Source: VRUE01 sp963837735 (lineage in GTDB: Bacteria; Actinomycetota; Thermoleophilia; Solirubrobacterales; 70-9). From it: DNA of 64,000 nucleotides. A model generated the notes under the pieces. It ran no database searches, was not told the DNA's origin, and saw only the letters and a program-made list of their open reading frames with translations. The stretch lies in contig CAWIOM010000010.1 of NCBI GenBank assembly GCA_963837735.1, positions 1 to 64,000 of the forward strand, written 5' to 3'. Within the stretch, counting starts at the first letter, position 1, and each line of letters starts with the position of its first letter. Shown piece after piece: positions 43,277-52,694 of this stretch. A program made the position numbers and the translations under genes.

Positions 43277-44011
43277 GTGAGCGAGGAGCTGGTGCGGCGC
43301 TACCGGGCGGCGAGGCGAGATCGGAGCCTGGCGGTCCTCGAGGGCTTTCACGCCCTCAAGCACGCGCTGCGCTTCGGCGCCCGGATCTCGGAGGCGATCG
43401 CCTCGGACCCCGAGGCGCTCGAGGGGCTTGCGGCTGGGCTCGCGCCCGACCTCGCCGGGTCGCTGCGCGAGCGGGTGACGCCGGTCGACGCGGAGACGAT
43501 CGCGCGGGTCGCGCCGCAGGCACCGCGCACCGGAGTGGTCGCGATCGCCCCGCGGCCCGGCTTCGACCTCGAGGCGGTGCTCTCGCTCGAGCGGCCCGCG
43601 CCGCTGCTGCTGCTCGAGGACCCGAGGACGATGGGCAACATGGGGGCCTGCGTCCGGGTGGCCGCCGCCGCCGATGCCGCCGGGGTGCTGACCACCGGCG
43701 AGCACGACCCATGGCACCCCGACGCCCTGCGAGGGGCCGCCGGCCTCCACTACGCGCTGCCCGTGGCGGCGGTCGTCGAGCCGCCCGAGAGCGACCGGCC
43801 GCTGGTCGCGATCGACCCGGAGGGGAGGGTCCTGCGACCCGGCGCCATCCCCGAGCGGGCGATCCTCGCCTTCGGGACCGAGCGCTACGGGCTCACCGAC
43901 TCGGTTCTGGAGCGCGCCGACATGCGCCTGCGGATCCCGATGCGCGAGGGAGTGTCGAGCCTCAACCTGGCCACCGCCGTGGCCGCTGTCCTCTACTCAA
44001 GGCCGTCATGA
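43277..44011 (+). CDS. TrmH/SpoU family RNA 2'-O-methyltransferase
   Basis: A 244-residue SPOUT methyltransferase. It has an N-terminal substrate-binding part (VLEGFHALKHALRFG) and the knotted SAM-binding domain with motif 1 (LLLEDPRTMGNMGACVRVAAAADAAGV), motif 2 (LAFGTERYGL) and motif 3 (RIPMREGVSSLNLATAVAAVLY). It should methylate a ribose in rRNA or tRNA; the target cannot be told. The family usually writes DP(Q/R)N(V/L)G in motif 1; here RTMGNMG is a slight departure. GTG start at 43277, with CATGCT near the -10 position. Confidence 0.92.
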   Translation: MSEELVRRYRAARRDRSLAVLEGFHALKHALRFGARISEAIASDPEALEGLAAGLAPDLAGSLRERVTPVDAETIARVAPQAPRTGVVAIAPRPGFDLEAVLSLERPAPLLLLEDPRTMGNMGACVRVAAAADAAGVLTTGEHDPWHPDALRGAAGLHYALPVAAVVEPPESDRPLVAIDPEGRVLRPGAIPERAILAFGTERYGLTDSVLERADMRLRIPMREGVSSLNLATAVAAVLYSRPS

Positions 44012-44066
44012 CCAGCGCTCGAAATCGATTTGAACCGATCCCGTTCGCAATACGTATGCCCCGGCG

Positions 44067-44451
44067 ATGAAGGCGTTCCACGCAGACCGAGGAAGCGCGA
44101 CCCGGCGCTCGGCGGCGGTTGCTCGCGATCGCGGCGGCCGCTCTCCTGGTTCCGGCCGCCGGGGCCGGCGCCCCTGCGCTCGCCGACTCGGGCGCCACCG
44201 CGAGCAAGTCGGTCACGGTGACGATCCGGGACTTCTCCTTCCATCCGCCGACGGTGCGCGTCTCGAAGGGCGACAGGGTCGTCTGGGCGAACCTCGACGA
44301 CGTCAAGCACACGGCGACGCGCCGCGGAAGCTTCTCGACGGGCAAGATCAAGCCGGGCAAGGCGATCGCCGTGACGTTCAGGGCCAAGGGGACCTACCGC
44401 TATCACTGCGCGATCCACTCGGACATGACCGGCAAGGTCGTCGTCGGCTGA
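44067..44451 (+). CDS. Secreted cupredoxin (plastocyanin-like), probable frameshift in signal peptide
   Basis: A second small exported copper protein, about 127 residues when ATG 44067 is joined to the downstream frame by dropping one G in the GGCGGCGG stretch near 44114-44118. That gives a basic N-terminus before the hydrophobic core LLAIAAAALLVPAAGAGAPALA. Without the correction only a TTG at 44119 could start it, leaving a signal peptide with no positive charge. The mature domain has the ligands His (VKHTAT), Cys and His (YHCAIHS) and Met (SDMTG). It lacks the lipobox Cys seen in the cupredoxin at 20134 and should be soluble outside the membrane. Confidence 0.8.
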
Positions 44452-44562
44452 GGCCGGCCGGGGTTTTCACATGCCCGCCCCGCGGGCTGAGGTAGTTTTT
44501 GGGCAACGGAACCCGAGCGGTTGCCGTGCCGTCCCTGCCAACACCCCGAAAGGACCCCCCCT

Positions 44563-44952
44563 TTGTTCCTCGCCAACATCGATTTTGGAGAAGCGCTTCT
44601 AGTCGCATTCGAGGTCTTCTTCTTCGTGATCTGGATCTGGATCCTGATCACGATCCTCAGCGACCTCTTCCGCGACCACGAGACCTCAGGATGGGCGAAG
44701 GCCGCCTGGGTCCTGTTTCTCGTCTTCATCCCGTTCCTGACCGCCCTCGTCTACCTGATCGCTCGCGGCGGTGGCATGCGCGAAAGGGCGATCAAGGCCC
44801 AGAACGAGGCCAAGCACCACATGGACGCCTACATCCGCGAACAGGCGCAGAGCTCGCCCGCGGACGAGCTGCACAAGCTCAACGACCTGAAGGAGAAGGG
44901 CGCGATCTCCGGCGAGGAGTTCGACAAGGCGAAGGCGAAGCTGCTCGCCTAG
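44563..44952 (+). CDS. Membrane protein with C-terminal SHOCT domain
   Basis: A 129-residue protein with two membrane helices (FEVFFFVIWIWILITILSDL and AAWVLFLVFIPFLTALVYLIA, a phospholipase-D-nuclease N-terminal type pair) and a C-terminal SHOCT motif (LHKLNDLKEKGAISGEEFDKAKAKLL). SHOCT segments often sit at the ends of membrane and wall proteins with oligomerising roles. The TTG start is chosen because an AAAGGA ribosome-binding site lies nine bases upstream; an in-frame TTG at 44521 has none. A rho-independent terminator follows at 44980-45014. Confidence 0.85.
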   Translation: MFLANIDFGEALLVAFEVFFFVIWIWILITILSDLFRDHETSGWAKAAWVLFLVFIPFLTALVYLIARGGGMRERAIKAQNEAKHHMDAYIREQAQSSPADELHKLNDLKEKGAISGEEFDKAKAKLLA

Positions 44953-44979
44953 CGCCGAATCGCCGACTCAGGCATGGGG

Positions 44980-45014
44980 AAGGCCGTCGTGGCAGCTCGC
45001 CGCGGCGGCCTTTT
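44980..45014 (+). terminator. Rho-independent terminator
   Basis: Stem AAGGCCGTCG paired with CGGCGGCCTT (one G-T pair), separated by a 13-base loop and followed by TTTT, 27 bases after the SHOCT gene stop. Confidence 0.75.
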
Positions 45015-45105
45015 CTCCTGCAAAGTGGTCGATTCTGCAACCGAAGTTGCAGGTTATTAGCAACCACTAACACTCTTTAAGGGACTTCGTTAGCCTGCGC
45101 GGCCG

Positions 45106-46332
45106 ATGTTCCCCTCTCCGACGGGTAACCCCAAGCGCCTGTGCTTGTGCGCGGCGCTCGTGCTCACGATCGCCTGCGCGATGGTCGCCGGCGGGTCGAG
45201 CGCGCCCGCGGAGACGCTGCAGGAAAAGTACGACGCGACCCAGGGGAAGCTCTCGCACGTGCGGGAGAGCGAAGGCTCGCTGACCGACTCGATCGCCGAA
45301 CAGAACCGGGCGATCGACTCGATGCTGGGGGAAGTCTCCGATCTGCGCCAGCAGCAGCTGGCGATCGAGGACGAACTCGCCGCGAAACAGGACGAGCTCG
45401 ACGCCGCGACCAAGGAGCTGGAAGCGGACAAGCGCCACCTGGCGGCTGTCCGCGCCCGCCTCCAGCGGGCCCTCGACGTGCTCCGCGACCGCCTCGTCGC
45501 GATCTACGAGTCGGGCAGCCCGGACGCGATCGACATCGTCCTCGAATCGGCGAGCTGGTCGGAAGTCGGCACCCGCGCGGACTACCTCGGCCAGATCCAG
45601 GAATACGACGACTCGGTCGCCGAGCGGGTCAAGGGACTGCGCGACGAAGCGCGCGCCACCGTCAAGCGGATGACCGCCGCCCGCCTGAGGATCAAGGACG
45701 CCCGCGACGCGATCGCCGCCAAGGAGCGCGAAGTCGCCAAGGCGCGCGCCGCCGCCGCCGCGCGCTTTGCCGAACTGAAGGAAGCCCAGGCGGCCCGCCA
45801 GCGCGCCCTCGAAGAACTCGAATCCCGCTCCTCCGCCCTCAGTAACAACCTCTCCGCGATCTCCGAACAGATGGCGGCCACGGGCGCGCCCGCCCCGGCA
45901 TCCGCGCCGGCCCCGCTGACCCCGGGCCAGAGCGCCGAATACATCTCCGAAAGCCAGGCGAGCGTCCCCGCCTCGGCGCCCTCCGAGGTCAAGGCGGCGA
46001 TCGAAGCGGCCAACGCGATTGCGACCACTCCCTACATCTGGGGTGGGGGACACGGCTCGTTCGAATCGTCGGGCTATGACTGCTCGGGCGCGGTCAGCTA
46101 CGCCCTGCATGGCGGCGGCCTGCTCGACAGCCCGCTCGACTCGACCGGCCTCGAGACCTGGGGCGAAGCGGGCGCCGGCCAGTGGATCACCGTTTACGCC
46201 AACTCCGGGCACGCCTGGATGATCATCGCCGGCCTCGCCTTCGACACGGTCGGCGGCCCCGGCCCGCGCTGGCACTCCGAACCGGTCGACTCGCCCGAAG
46301 GCTTCATCGCGCGACACCCACCTGGGCTCTAG
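45106..46332 (+). CDS. NlpC/P60 peptidoglycan endopeptidase with coiled-coil domain
   Basis: A 408-residue exported hydrolase of the RipA/PcsB architecture. A signal peptide (ALVLTIACAMVAGGSSAPA) is followed by two long coiled-coil helices (about 38-260, rich in Glu, Ala and Arg heptads), a Pro-Ala linker, and a C-terminal NlpC/P60 domain (about 305-400). The catalytic Cys (SGYDCSGAVSYAL) and His (SGHAWMII) are visible. It would cut peptide stems in the wall during division; the coiled coil probably holds it inactive until bound by a partner, as known for PcsB and RipA. Upstream 150 bases hold the terminator of the previous gene and no recognisable riboswitch. Confidence 0.92.
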   Translation: MFPSPTGNPKRLCLCAALVLTIACAMVAGGSSAPAETLQEKYDATQGKLSHVRESEGSLTDSIAEQNRAIDSMLGEVSDLRQQQLAIEDELAAKQDELDAATKELEADKRHLAAVRARLQRALDVLRDRLVAIYESGSPDAIDIVLESASWSEVGTRADYLGQIQEYDDSVAERVKGLRDEARATVKRMTAARLRIKDARDAIAAKEREVAKARAAAAARFAELKEAQAARQRALEELESRSSALSNNLSAISEQMAATGAPAPASAPAPLTPGQSAEYISESQASVPASAPSEVKAAIEAANAIATTPYIWGGGHGSFESSGYDCSGAVSYALHGGGLLDSPLDSTGLETWGEAGAGQWITVYANSGHAWMIIAGLAFDTVGGPGPRWHSEPVDSPEGFIARHPPGL

Positions 46333-46352
46333 GGCCACTAGGCTCACGGGGC

Positions 46353-48321
46353 ATGAGCCTCGAGGAGGAGCTGAACGCGTTACTGGAGGTGGAGCGGTTC
46401 GACCCGCCCGCCGAGTTTCGCGAGCGGGCGCTGCTCTCCGACCCGGCCGTCTACGAGGAGGCCGCGGCAGATCCCGAGGGCTGGTGGATGCGCCAGGCGA
46501 CCGAGTTGATCGACTGGGTCGAGGAGCCGACGAAGGGCCTCGACGACTCCAACCCGCCCTTCTATGAGTGGTTCGCCGACGGCAAGCTGAACGCCTCCGC
46601 GAACTGCCTCGACCGCCACGTCGAGGCCGGTCATGGCGAGCGCGTCGCCTACCACTGGCGCGGCGAGGAGGGCGAGGAGCGTGACATCACCTACGCCGAG
46701 CTGCTCGCCGACGTGCAGCGCTTCGCCAACGCGCTGCGCGACTGCGGGATCGAAAAGGGGGACGTGGTCGGGATCTACCTGCCGATGATCCCCGAGGTGG
46801 TCGTCGCGATGCTGGCCTGCGCCCGGATCGGGGCCCCCCACAACGTCGTCTTCGGCGGCTTCTCGCCGGAGTCGGTGCGCGAGCGGATGGAGTTCTCTGC
46901 GGCCAGGGCCCTGGTCACGGTCGACGGCGCCCGCCGCAAGGGCACGACGGCGCCGATCAAGGCGGCCGTCGACGAGGAGATGGGGGACCTCGAGACTCTG
47001 GAGACGATCGTCGTCGTCCGCCACACCGGGATCGAGTGCCCGATGCGCGAGGGCCGCGACCGCTTCTACGACGAGCTCCTGGCGGCGGCCGAGGCGGAGT
47101 GCCCGCCGGAGCCGCTCGACGCCGAGCATCCGCTGTACATCCTCTACACCTCCGGCTCGACCGCGAAGCCGAAGGGGATCCTGCACACGACGGGCGGTTA
47201 CATGACCGGGGTCACCGCGACCCACCGCTACGTCTTCGACATCAGGCCGGAGTCCGACGTGTTCTGGTGCGCCGCCGACGTCGGCTGGGTCACCGGCCAC
47301 TCCTACATCGTCTACGGGCCGCTCTCCAACGGCGTCACCAGCGTCATGTGGGAGGGCGCGCCCGACTATCCGCACAGAGGGGTCTGGTGGGAGAACGTCG
47401 CCCGCTACGGGGCGACGATCCTCTACGCGGCGCCGACCGCGATCCGCACCTTCATCAAGTGGGGGGCCGAGATCCCCGCCGAACACGACCTCTCCTCGCT
47501 GCGGCTGCTGGGCTCGGTCGGGGAGCCGATCAACCCCAAGGCCTGGCTCTGGTACCACAAGGTGATCGGCGGCGAACGGTGCCCGATCGTCGATACCTGG
47601 TGGCAGACGGAGACCGGCGCGATCATGATCACGCCGCTGCCCGGGATCACCTCGACGAAGCCGGGGTCGGCAACGACGCCGTTCCCCGGGATCTCGGCCG
47701 AGGTCGTCGGCGAGAGGGACGGAGAGGCGGTCGGCACCGGCCAGGGGCTGCTGATCCTGACCAGGCCCTGGCCCTCGATGCTGCGCACCCTCTACCGGGA
47801 GGAGGACCGCTTCATCGAGACCTACTTCGAGCGCTTCGGCAGAGAGACCTATCTGGTCGGCGACGCCGCCCGCCGGGACGCGGACGACTACTTCTGGGTC
47901 ATCGGCCGCATCGACGACGTCGTCAACGTCTCCGGCCACCGGCTCTCGACCGCCGAGGTCGAGTCGGCGATCGTCTCCCACGAGAAGGTCGCCGAGGCGG
48001 CGGTTATCGGCCAGTCGGACGAGCAGACCGGGCAGGCGATCTGCGCCTTCGTCACCCTCGCCGGCGCGACCGAGCCCAGCGACGAGCTCGTCGCCGGGAT
48101 CCTGAGACGCCGTCGCCCGGCACATCGGCAAATTCGCCCGCCCGAAACGGATCATCTGGGCCGACGACCTGCCCAAGACCCGCTCCGGCAAGATCATGCG
48201 CCGCCTCCTGCGCGACATCGCCGAGGGGCGCGCCCTCGGCGATGTCACCACGCTCCGCGACCCCGAGGTGATGAAGGAACTGGAGGCGAAGATCGCCGAG
48301 GAGCGGGCCGGCGAGGACTAG
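46353..48321 (+). CDS. acsA: Acetyl-CoA synthetase, frameshift near C-terminus
   Basis: Activates acetate to acetyl-CoA via acetyl-AMP. The corrected protein has about 655 residues, normal for the family. It shows the P-loop YTSGSTAKPKG, DVGWVTGHSYIVYGPL, the adenylate-binding DTWWQTETG, the domain hinge IGRIDDVVNVSGHRLSTAEVES and, in the corrected frame, PKTRSGKIMRR with the catalytic/acetylatable Lys. One extra base near 48105-48110 (after AGIL) puts the last 70 residues in another frame and would lose that Lys. The ATG follows a TAGGCT box by eight bases (46339-46344). A strong hairpin begins three bases after the stop. Confidence 0.94.
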
Positions 48322-49135
48322 GCCCGCCGAGTGATGAGTTGGAGGGTCCATAGACCCGCCAACTCATCACTCGGCGGTAGGTGCGCCTTTCGACGATCCG
48401 CTCGACGGCGATCTCCAGCGCCTGCATCTGTTCGCGGATCGTGCGCAGTTCGCGGATCGCGACGGCCTCGGCGGTCAGGTGCTCGTCCTCGAGCTCCTTC
48501 TCCACCTCGGCGATCTCCGGCCCCAGGAAACGCTGGGCGAAGGCGCCGGTGAGCAGGGCGACGAAGCCGATGCCGACGATCAGAATCACCGTGGAGACGA
48601 TCTCCCCTCCGGTCGTCGTCGGGTAGATGTTGGAGCCGAGCGTGGTCATCGTCGTCACCGCCCAGTAGATCCCGTCCCAGGTGTTGAGGTGCTGGCTCTG
48701 GCGCTCGAAGGCATCGAACAGGGCACCGCCCCCGATCACGGTCAGCACGGCGAGCAGGAGCGCGTAGCGGAGGCCCTGCAGGGAGAAGACCTCGCGCGAG
48801 AGCTGGGCGAGCCGCAGCAGGCGCAGGAGCCGCAGCAGGCGCAGGGCGCGAAGGCTCTGCAGGCCGGCCGGCAGCACCGGCGGGGTGAGGAAGACGATCA
48901 CCGGGCTGAGTGGGTTGGCCCGGAGCCAGGCGCGGCGGTCGGGAACGACGGCCATCATCACCACGAGCTCGAACGCGAAGGCGATCCAGGTCGCCCAGTT
49001 GAGAACGACGGCAATCGACTCGAGCGCTCCACCCGGTTTCGACTCGGTGATCGCGACCATCGGCAGGGTCAGCGCCGCCGCGATCAGCATCGGCGTGTTG
49101 AGCGCTTCCGCCACGCGCGTGCTGCGGGCGTCCAT
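48245..49135 (-). CDS. Voltage-gated-type ion channel with atypical selectivity filter
   Basis: A six-helix ion channel subunit of about 297 residues. The S4 voltage-sensor helix has Arg at every third position (LRALRLLRLLRLLRL, about 95-109). The pore region (152-185) reads TTMTTLGSNIYP where K+ channels have a TVGYGD-like filter, so the selectivity filter is TLGSN. After S6 (STVILIVGIGFVALLTGAF) comes a cytosolic coiled tail (about 205-250). The reading frame passes through the long hairpin at 48324-48377 and ends inside antisense acsA, so its last 30 or so residues may result from a frame error and the true end may lie near 48335-48380. Ion selectivity cannot be predicted. Confidence 0.88.
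   Translation of the reverse strand: MDARSTRVAEALNTPMLIAAALTLPMVAITESKPGGALESIAVVLNWATWIAFAFELVVMMAVVPDRRAWLRANPLSPVIVFLTPPVLPAGLQSLRALRLLRLLRLLRLAQLSREVFSLQGLRYALLLAVLTVIGGGALFDAFERQSQHLNTWDGIYWAVTTMTTLGSNIYPTTTGGEIVSTVILIVGIGFVALLTGAFAQRFLGPEIAEVEKELEDEHLTAEAVAIRELRTIREQMQALEIAVERIVERRTYRRVMSWRVYGPSNSSLGGPSPRRPAPRRSSPPVPSSPRGRGAW
48324..48377. terminator. Long hairpin, probable bidirectional terminator
   Basis: Perfect 19-base inverted repeat (48324-48342 pairing with 48359-48377; outer arm starts CCGCCGAGTGATGAGTTGG), extended inside by GGGTC/GACCC around a four-base loop after one mismatch. It stands directly after acsA. It contains no T run, but lies between two convergent genes; the channel reading frame crosses it. 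Confidence 0.7.
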
Positions 49136-49287
49136 GCCCGGTGCGTAGCCGGCTCGCGCCACTGCCTTCTCAGGGGTCACCGCCACTGATTCGACGGCCC
49201 TCGCGCCGGCCCCTGCGTCCGATCGCTGGCGGCGGACCCCTTCGCGTACCATGGCCGGGCAATCAACCGATCAGGAGACGCTTCTCG

Positions 49288-50705
<1,418 letters not shown>

Positions 50706-50712
<7 letters not shown>

Positions 50713-51326
50713 CCCGCGCCGCGCCCCGCGGAAGCCGGCTCGCCCCGGTGGCGCCGGTAGTGGCGCGCCGCCCGGGCGCGGTTTCCACAGGCTGAGCAGC
50801 ACCAGCGCCGCGCGCCGAGGTAGAACATCCCGCAGCTCGGGGCGCGGCAGACGCGCAGCTCGCCGGACGGGGTCTCGGCCAGCAGCTCGACCGCCGAGCG
50901 GGCGATGGCGGCGCGCAGCCCGGCGATGCCGCCTCCCTGCGCGACCTCGACCCGGGCCGTTCCATCGCGGTCGACGGCTAGCCGCGGGGCGATGGGGGAG
51001 GCGGCGCAGGCCTCGTTGACGACCTCGACGGCCGCCGCTGGCGGGCGCTCGCCGGTGGCGCCCGCGGCGAGCAGCTCCCGCACCCCGTCGCGCAGCTCGC
51101 GGACGGCGGCCAGGTCCTTCTCGGCATCGACCGCGAACCCGGTCACTCGGTCCCCCTCGGCCGCGAGCCAGCGGCCCAGGTCGGCCGGCCCACGGAGGAG
51201 GTCGACGGCCTCGCCCTCGCGGACGACCATCACCGTGTTGGCGAGGTCGATCGCCAGCGGCTCGCCGAGCCAGCGAAATAGCGGGCCGCCGCGGCGGGTG
51301 GGACCGAAACGCTCGATCGCGGGCAT
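50706..51326 (-). CDS. CGNR zinc-finger domain regulator
   Basis: A 206-residue protein with an ABATE-like N-terminal domain (WLGEPLAIDLANTVMVVREG, DLGRWLAAE) and a C-terminal CGNR zinc finger (CRAPSCGMFYL, RRWCCSACGNRARAARHYRR, with four Cys). CGNR proteins are stress-response transcription regulators in actinobacteria. The ATG follows a TAGACT box by six bases (51333-51338), indicating a leaderless transcript. That box overlaps one arm of a TCTAATG inverted repeat, so the gene may be repressed there. It is divergent from the alpha/beta hydrolase gene. Confidence 0.9.
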
Positions 51327-51334
51327 CTGGATAG

Positions 51335-51365
51335 TCTAATGCTTTATAAAGATAATTTCATTAGA
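51335..51365. promoter_or_regulatory. Inverted repeat TCTAATG / CATTAGA, candidate operator
   Basis: Seven-base perfect arms at 51335-51341 and 51359-51365 in a 68-base, unusually AT-rich divergent region. One arm overlaps the CGNR gene -10 box. The CTAAT core recurs upstream of the nearby MarR gene. Confidence 0.45.
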
Positions 51366-51394
51366 TCGACCATTGGTCGCAGGAGGGAGCCGCA

Positions 51395-52180
51395 ATGGAG
51401 ACGAGGGTCCGGGGGGTCGCGCTCGAGCGAAGGGGGGAGGGGGAGCCGCTTCTGCTCCTGCACGGAACGGGCGGCTCGCGTATGCACTGGAGGCCGGTGT
51501 TCGGGACTCTCGCCGCGAGGCGCGACGTGCTGGCCGTCGACCTGCCCGGCCACGGAGCCTCCGAGCCGCCGCCCTCGGGCGGTGCCCACACGCCGGCCGG
51601 CTACGCGGCTGTGCTCGGCGAGGTGCTCGACGAGCTGGGGCTGGATACGGTCCGGTTGGCTGGCAACTCGGCCGGCGGCTGGACCGCGCTGGAGCTCGCC
51701 AAGAGTGGGCGGGCGCGCTCGGTCGTCGCGATCGGCCCGGCCGGGCTCTGGGCGAGGCGCGATCCCTGGCGCTGCGTGTTCCAACTCTGGAGCCAGCACA
51801 AGCTGGGCCGGGCCTTCGCCCCGATCACGCCCGGCCTGCTGCGTCGGCCGTCCGGACGGGCCGCTCTGATGGGCGCGACGGTGGCAAAGCCCGCCCAGGT
51901 ACCGGCCGAGGACGCGATCGAGATGGCGGCGGTCTACGCGAGCACTCCCTGCTTCAAGCAGCATCTTGCCGAGACGCGACGGGCTCGTTTTGAGGGCGGC
52001 GGCGGTATCGAGGTGCCGGTCACCGTCGCCTGGGGCGAGAAGGACCGCCTGCTCCCCGTCAAGGCCCGTCTCCCCGACGAGCTCCCAGCGCATGCTCGTC
52101 AGGTGACGCTGCCGGGGTGCGGCCACCTGCCGATGTGGGACGACCCGGGCCTCGTCGCCGCGACGATCCTCGAAAACTAA
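51395..52180 (+). CDS. Alpha/beta hydrolase
   Basis: A 261-residue alpha/beta-hydrolase-fold enzyme. It shows LLLLHGTGGSRMHW (oxyanion loop), VDLPGHGAS, the nucleophile elbow GNSAGGW (Ser about 95), the acid VAWGEKDRLLP and His in GCGHLPMWDDP. It resembles C-C bond hydrolases and haloalkane/epoxide-type enzymes; the substrate is unknown. An AGGAGGG ribosome-binding site precedes the ATG. It stands 25 bases before a MarR regulator and an MFS exporter on the same strand and may share their regulation. Confidence 0.92.
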   Translation: METRVRGVALERRGEGEPLLLLHGTGGSRMHWRPVFGTLAARRDVLAVDLPGHGASEPPPSGGAHTPAGYAAVLGEVLDELGLDTVRLAGNSAGGWTALELAKSGRARSVVAIGPAGLWARRDPWRCVFQLWSQHKLGRAFAPITPGLLRRPSGRAALMGATVAKPAQVPAEDAIEMAAVYASTPCFKQHLAETRRARFEGGGGIEVPVTVAWGEKDRLLPVKARLPDELPAHARQVTLPGCGHLPMWDDPGLVAATILEN

Positions 52181-52208
52181 TTTGCTAAACTAATTACCAA
52201 CGCTAATG
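52177..52208. promoter_or_regulatory. CTAAT repeat region upstream of the MarR gene
   Basis: CTAATT occurs at 52177-52182 and 52190-52195 and CTAATG at 52203-52208, thirteen bases apart each time, over the end of the hydrolase gene and the MarR start codon. The regular spacing suggests binding of a dimeric regulator, perhaps MarR itself. Confidence 0.4.
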
Positions 52209-52694
52209 AATGTACGGCTACCGATCACAGCCACCGACACCAGACTCGCCGAATCGGCAGCCCGACTGCGCTTTGCGATCGTCCGTACGGCTCGCCGCCT
52301 GCGCCAGGAGGCGGCCGGCACGGGGAGCGACCTGACCCCGACCGCGGCGTCGGCACTGGCCACGGTCGAGCGGCACGGGCCGCTGACGCCGAGTGAGCTG
52401 GCCGAGATAGAGCGGATCAAGCGACCGACGGCGACGCGCACGCTCGGGGTCCTCGACGAGGCAGGGCTCGTCGACCGCGCCCCCGACCCCGGCGACGGCC
52501 GCAGCTGTCTGGTCAGCGTCAACTCGGCCGGCCGTAGCCGCCTGCGCAGCCTTCGCGGGCGCAAGAACGCCTATCTGGCGCGCCGCATGCGCGATCTTCC
52601 CGATGCTGACCTGAAGGCTCTCGAGCGGGCCGCCGAAATCCTCGAGCGGCTTCTCGAGGAGCCGCGCCGCGCGCTGCGCGGGGATCCGCGTTGA
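52206..52694 (+). CDS. MarR family transcriptional regulator
   Basis: A 162-residue winged-helix regulator. It shows the dimer helix (LAESAARLRFAIVRTARRLRQ), the recognition part (LTPSELAEIERIKRPTATRTLGVLDEAGLVDR), the wing (PDPGDGRSCLVSVNSAG) and a C-terminal helix. It overlaps the MFS gene by four bases (TTGA), so it very likely controls that exporter, relieved by a small ligand. The ATG sits inside a CTAATG unit of the upstream repeat. No ribosome-binding site is visible. Confidence 0.93.
   Translation: MNVRLPITATDTRLAESAARLRFAIVRTARRLRQEAAGTGSDLTPTAASALATVERHGPLTPSELAEIERIKRPTATRTLGVLDEAGLVDRAPDPGDGRSCLVSVNSAGRSRLRSLRGRKNAYLARRMRDLPDADLKALERAAEILERLLEEPRRALRGDPR

Noticed and set aside
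44455..44505. Terminator after the second cupredoxin gene
   Set aside because: GCCCG/CGGGC with a short loop is followed by T-containing but interrupted sequence; it overlaps the next gene's leader and is not convincing.
45015..45105. Cyclic di-AMP riboswitch before the NlpC/P60 gene
   Set aside because: The space is too short and the conserved core is not present.
49190..49287. SAH riboswitch before ahcY
   Set aside because: I could not fit the conserved core or pairing of the known SAH element; only a short leader with a ribosome-binding site is visible.
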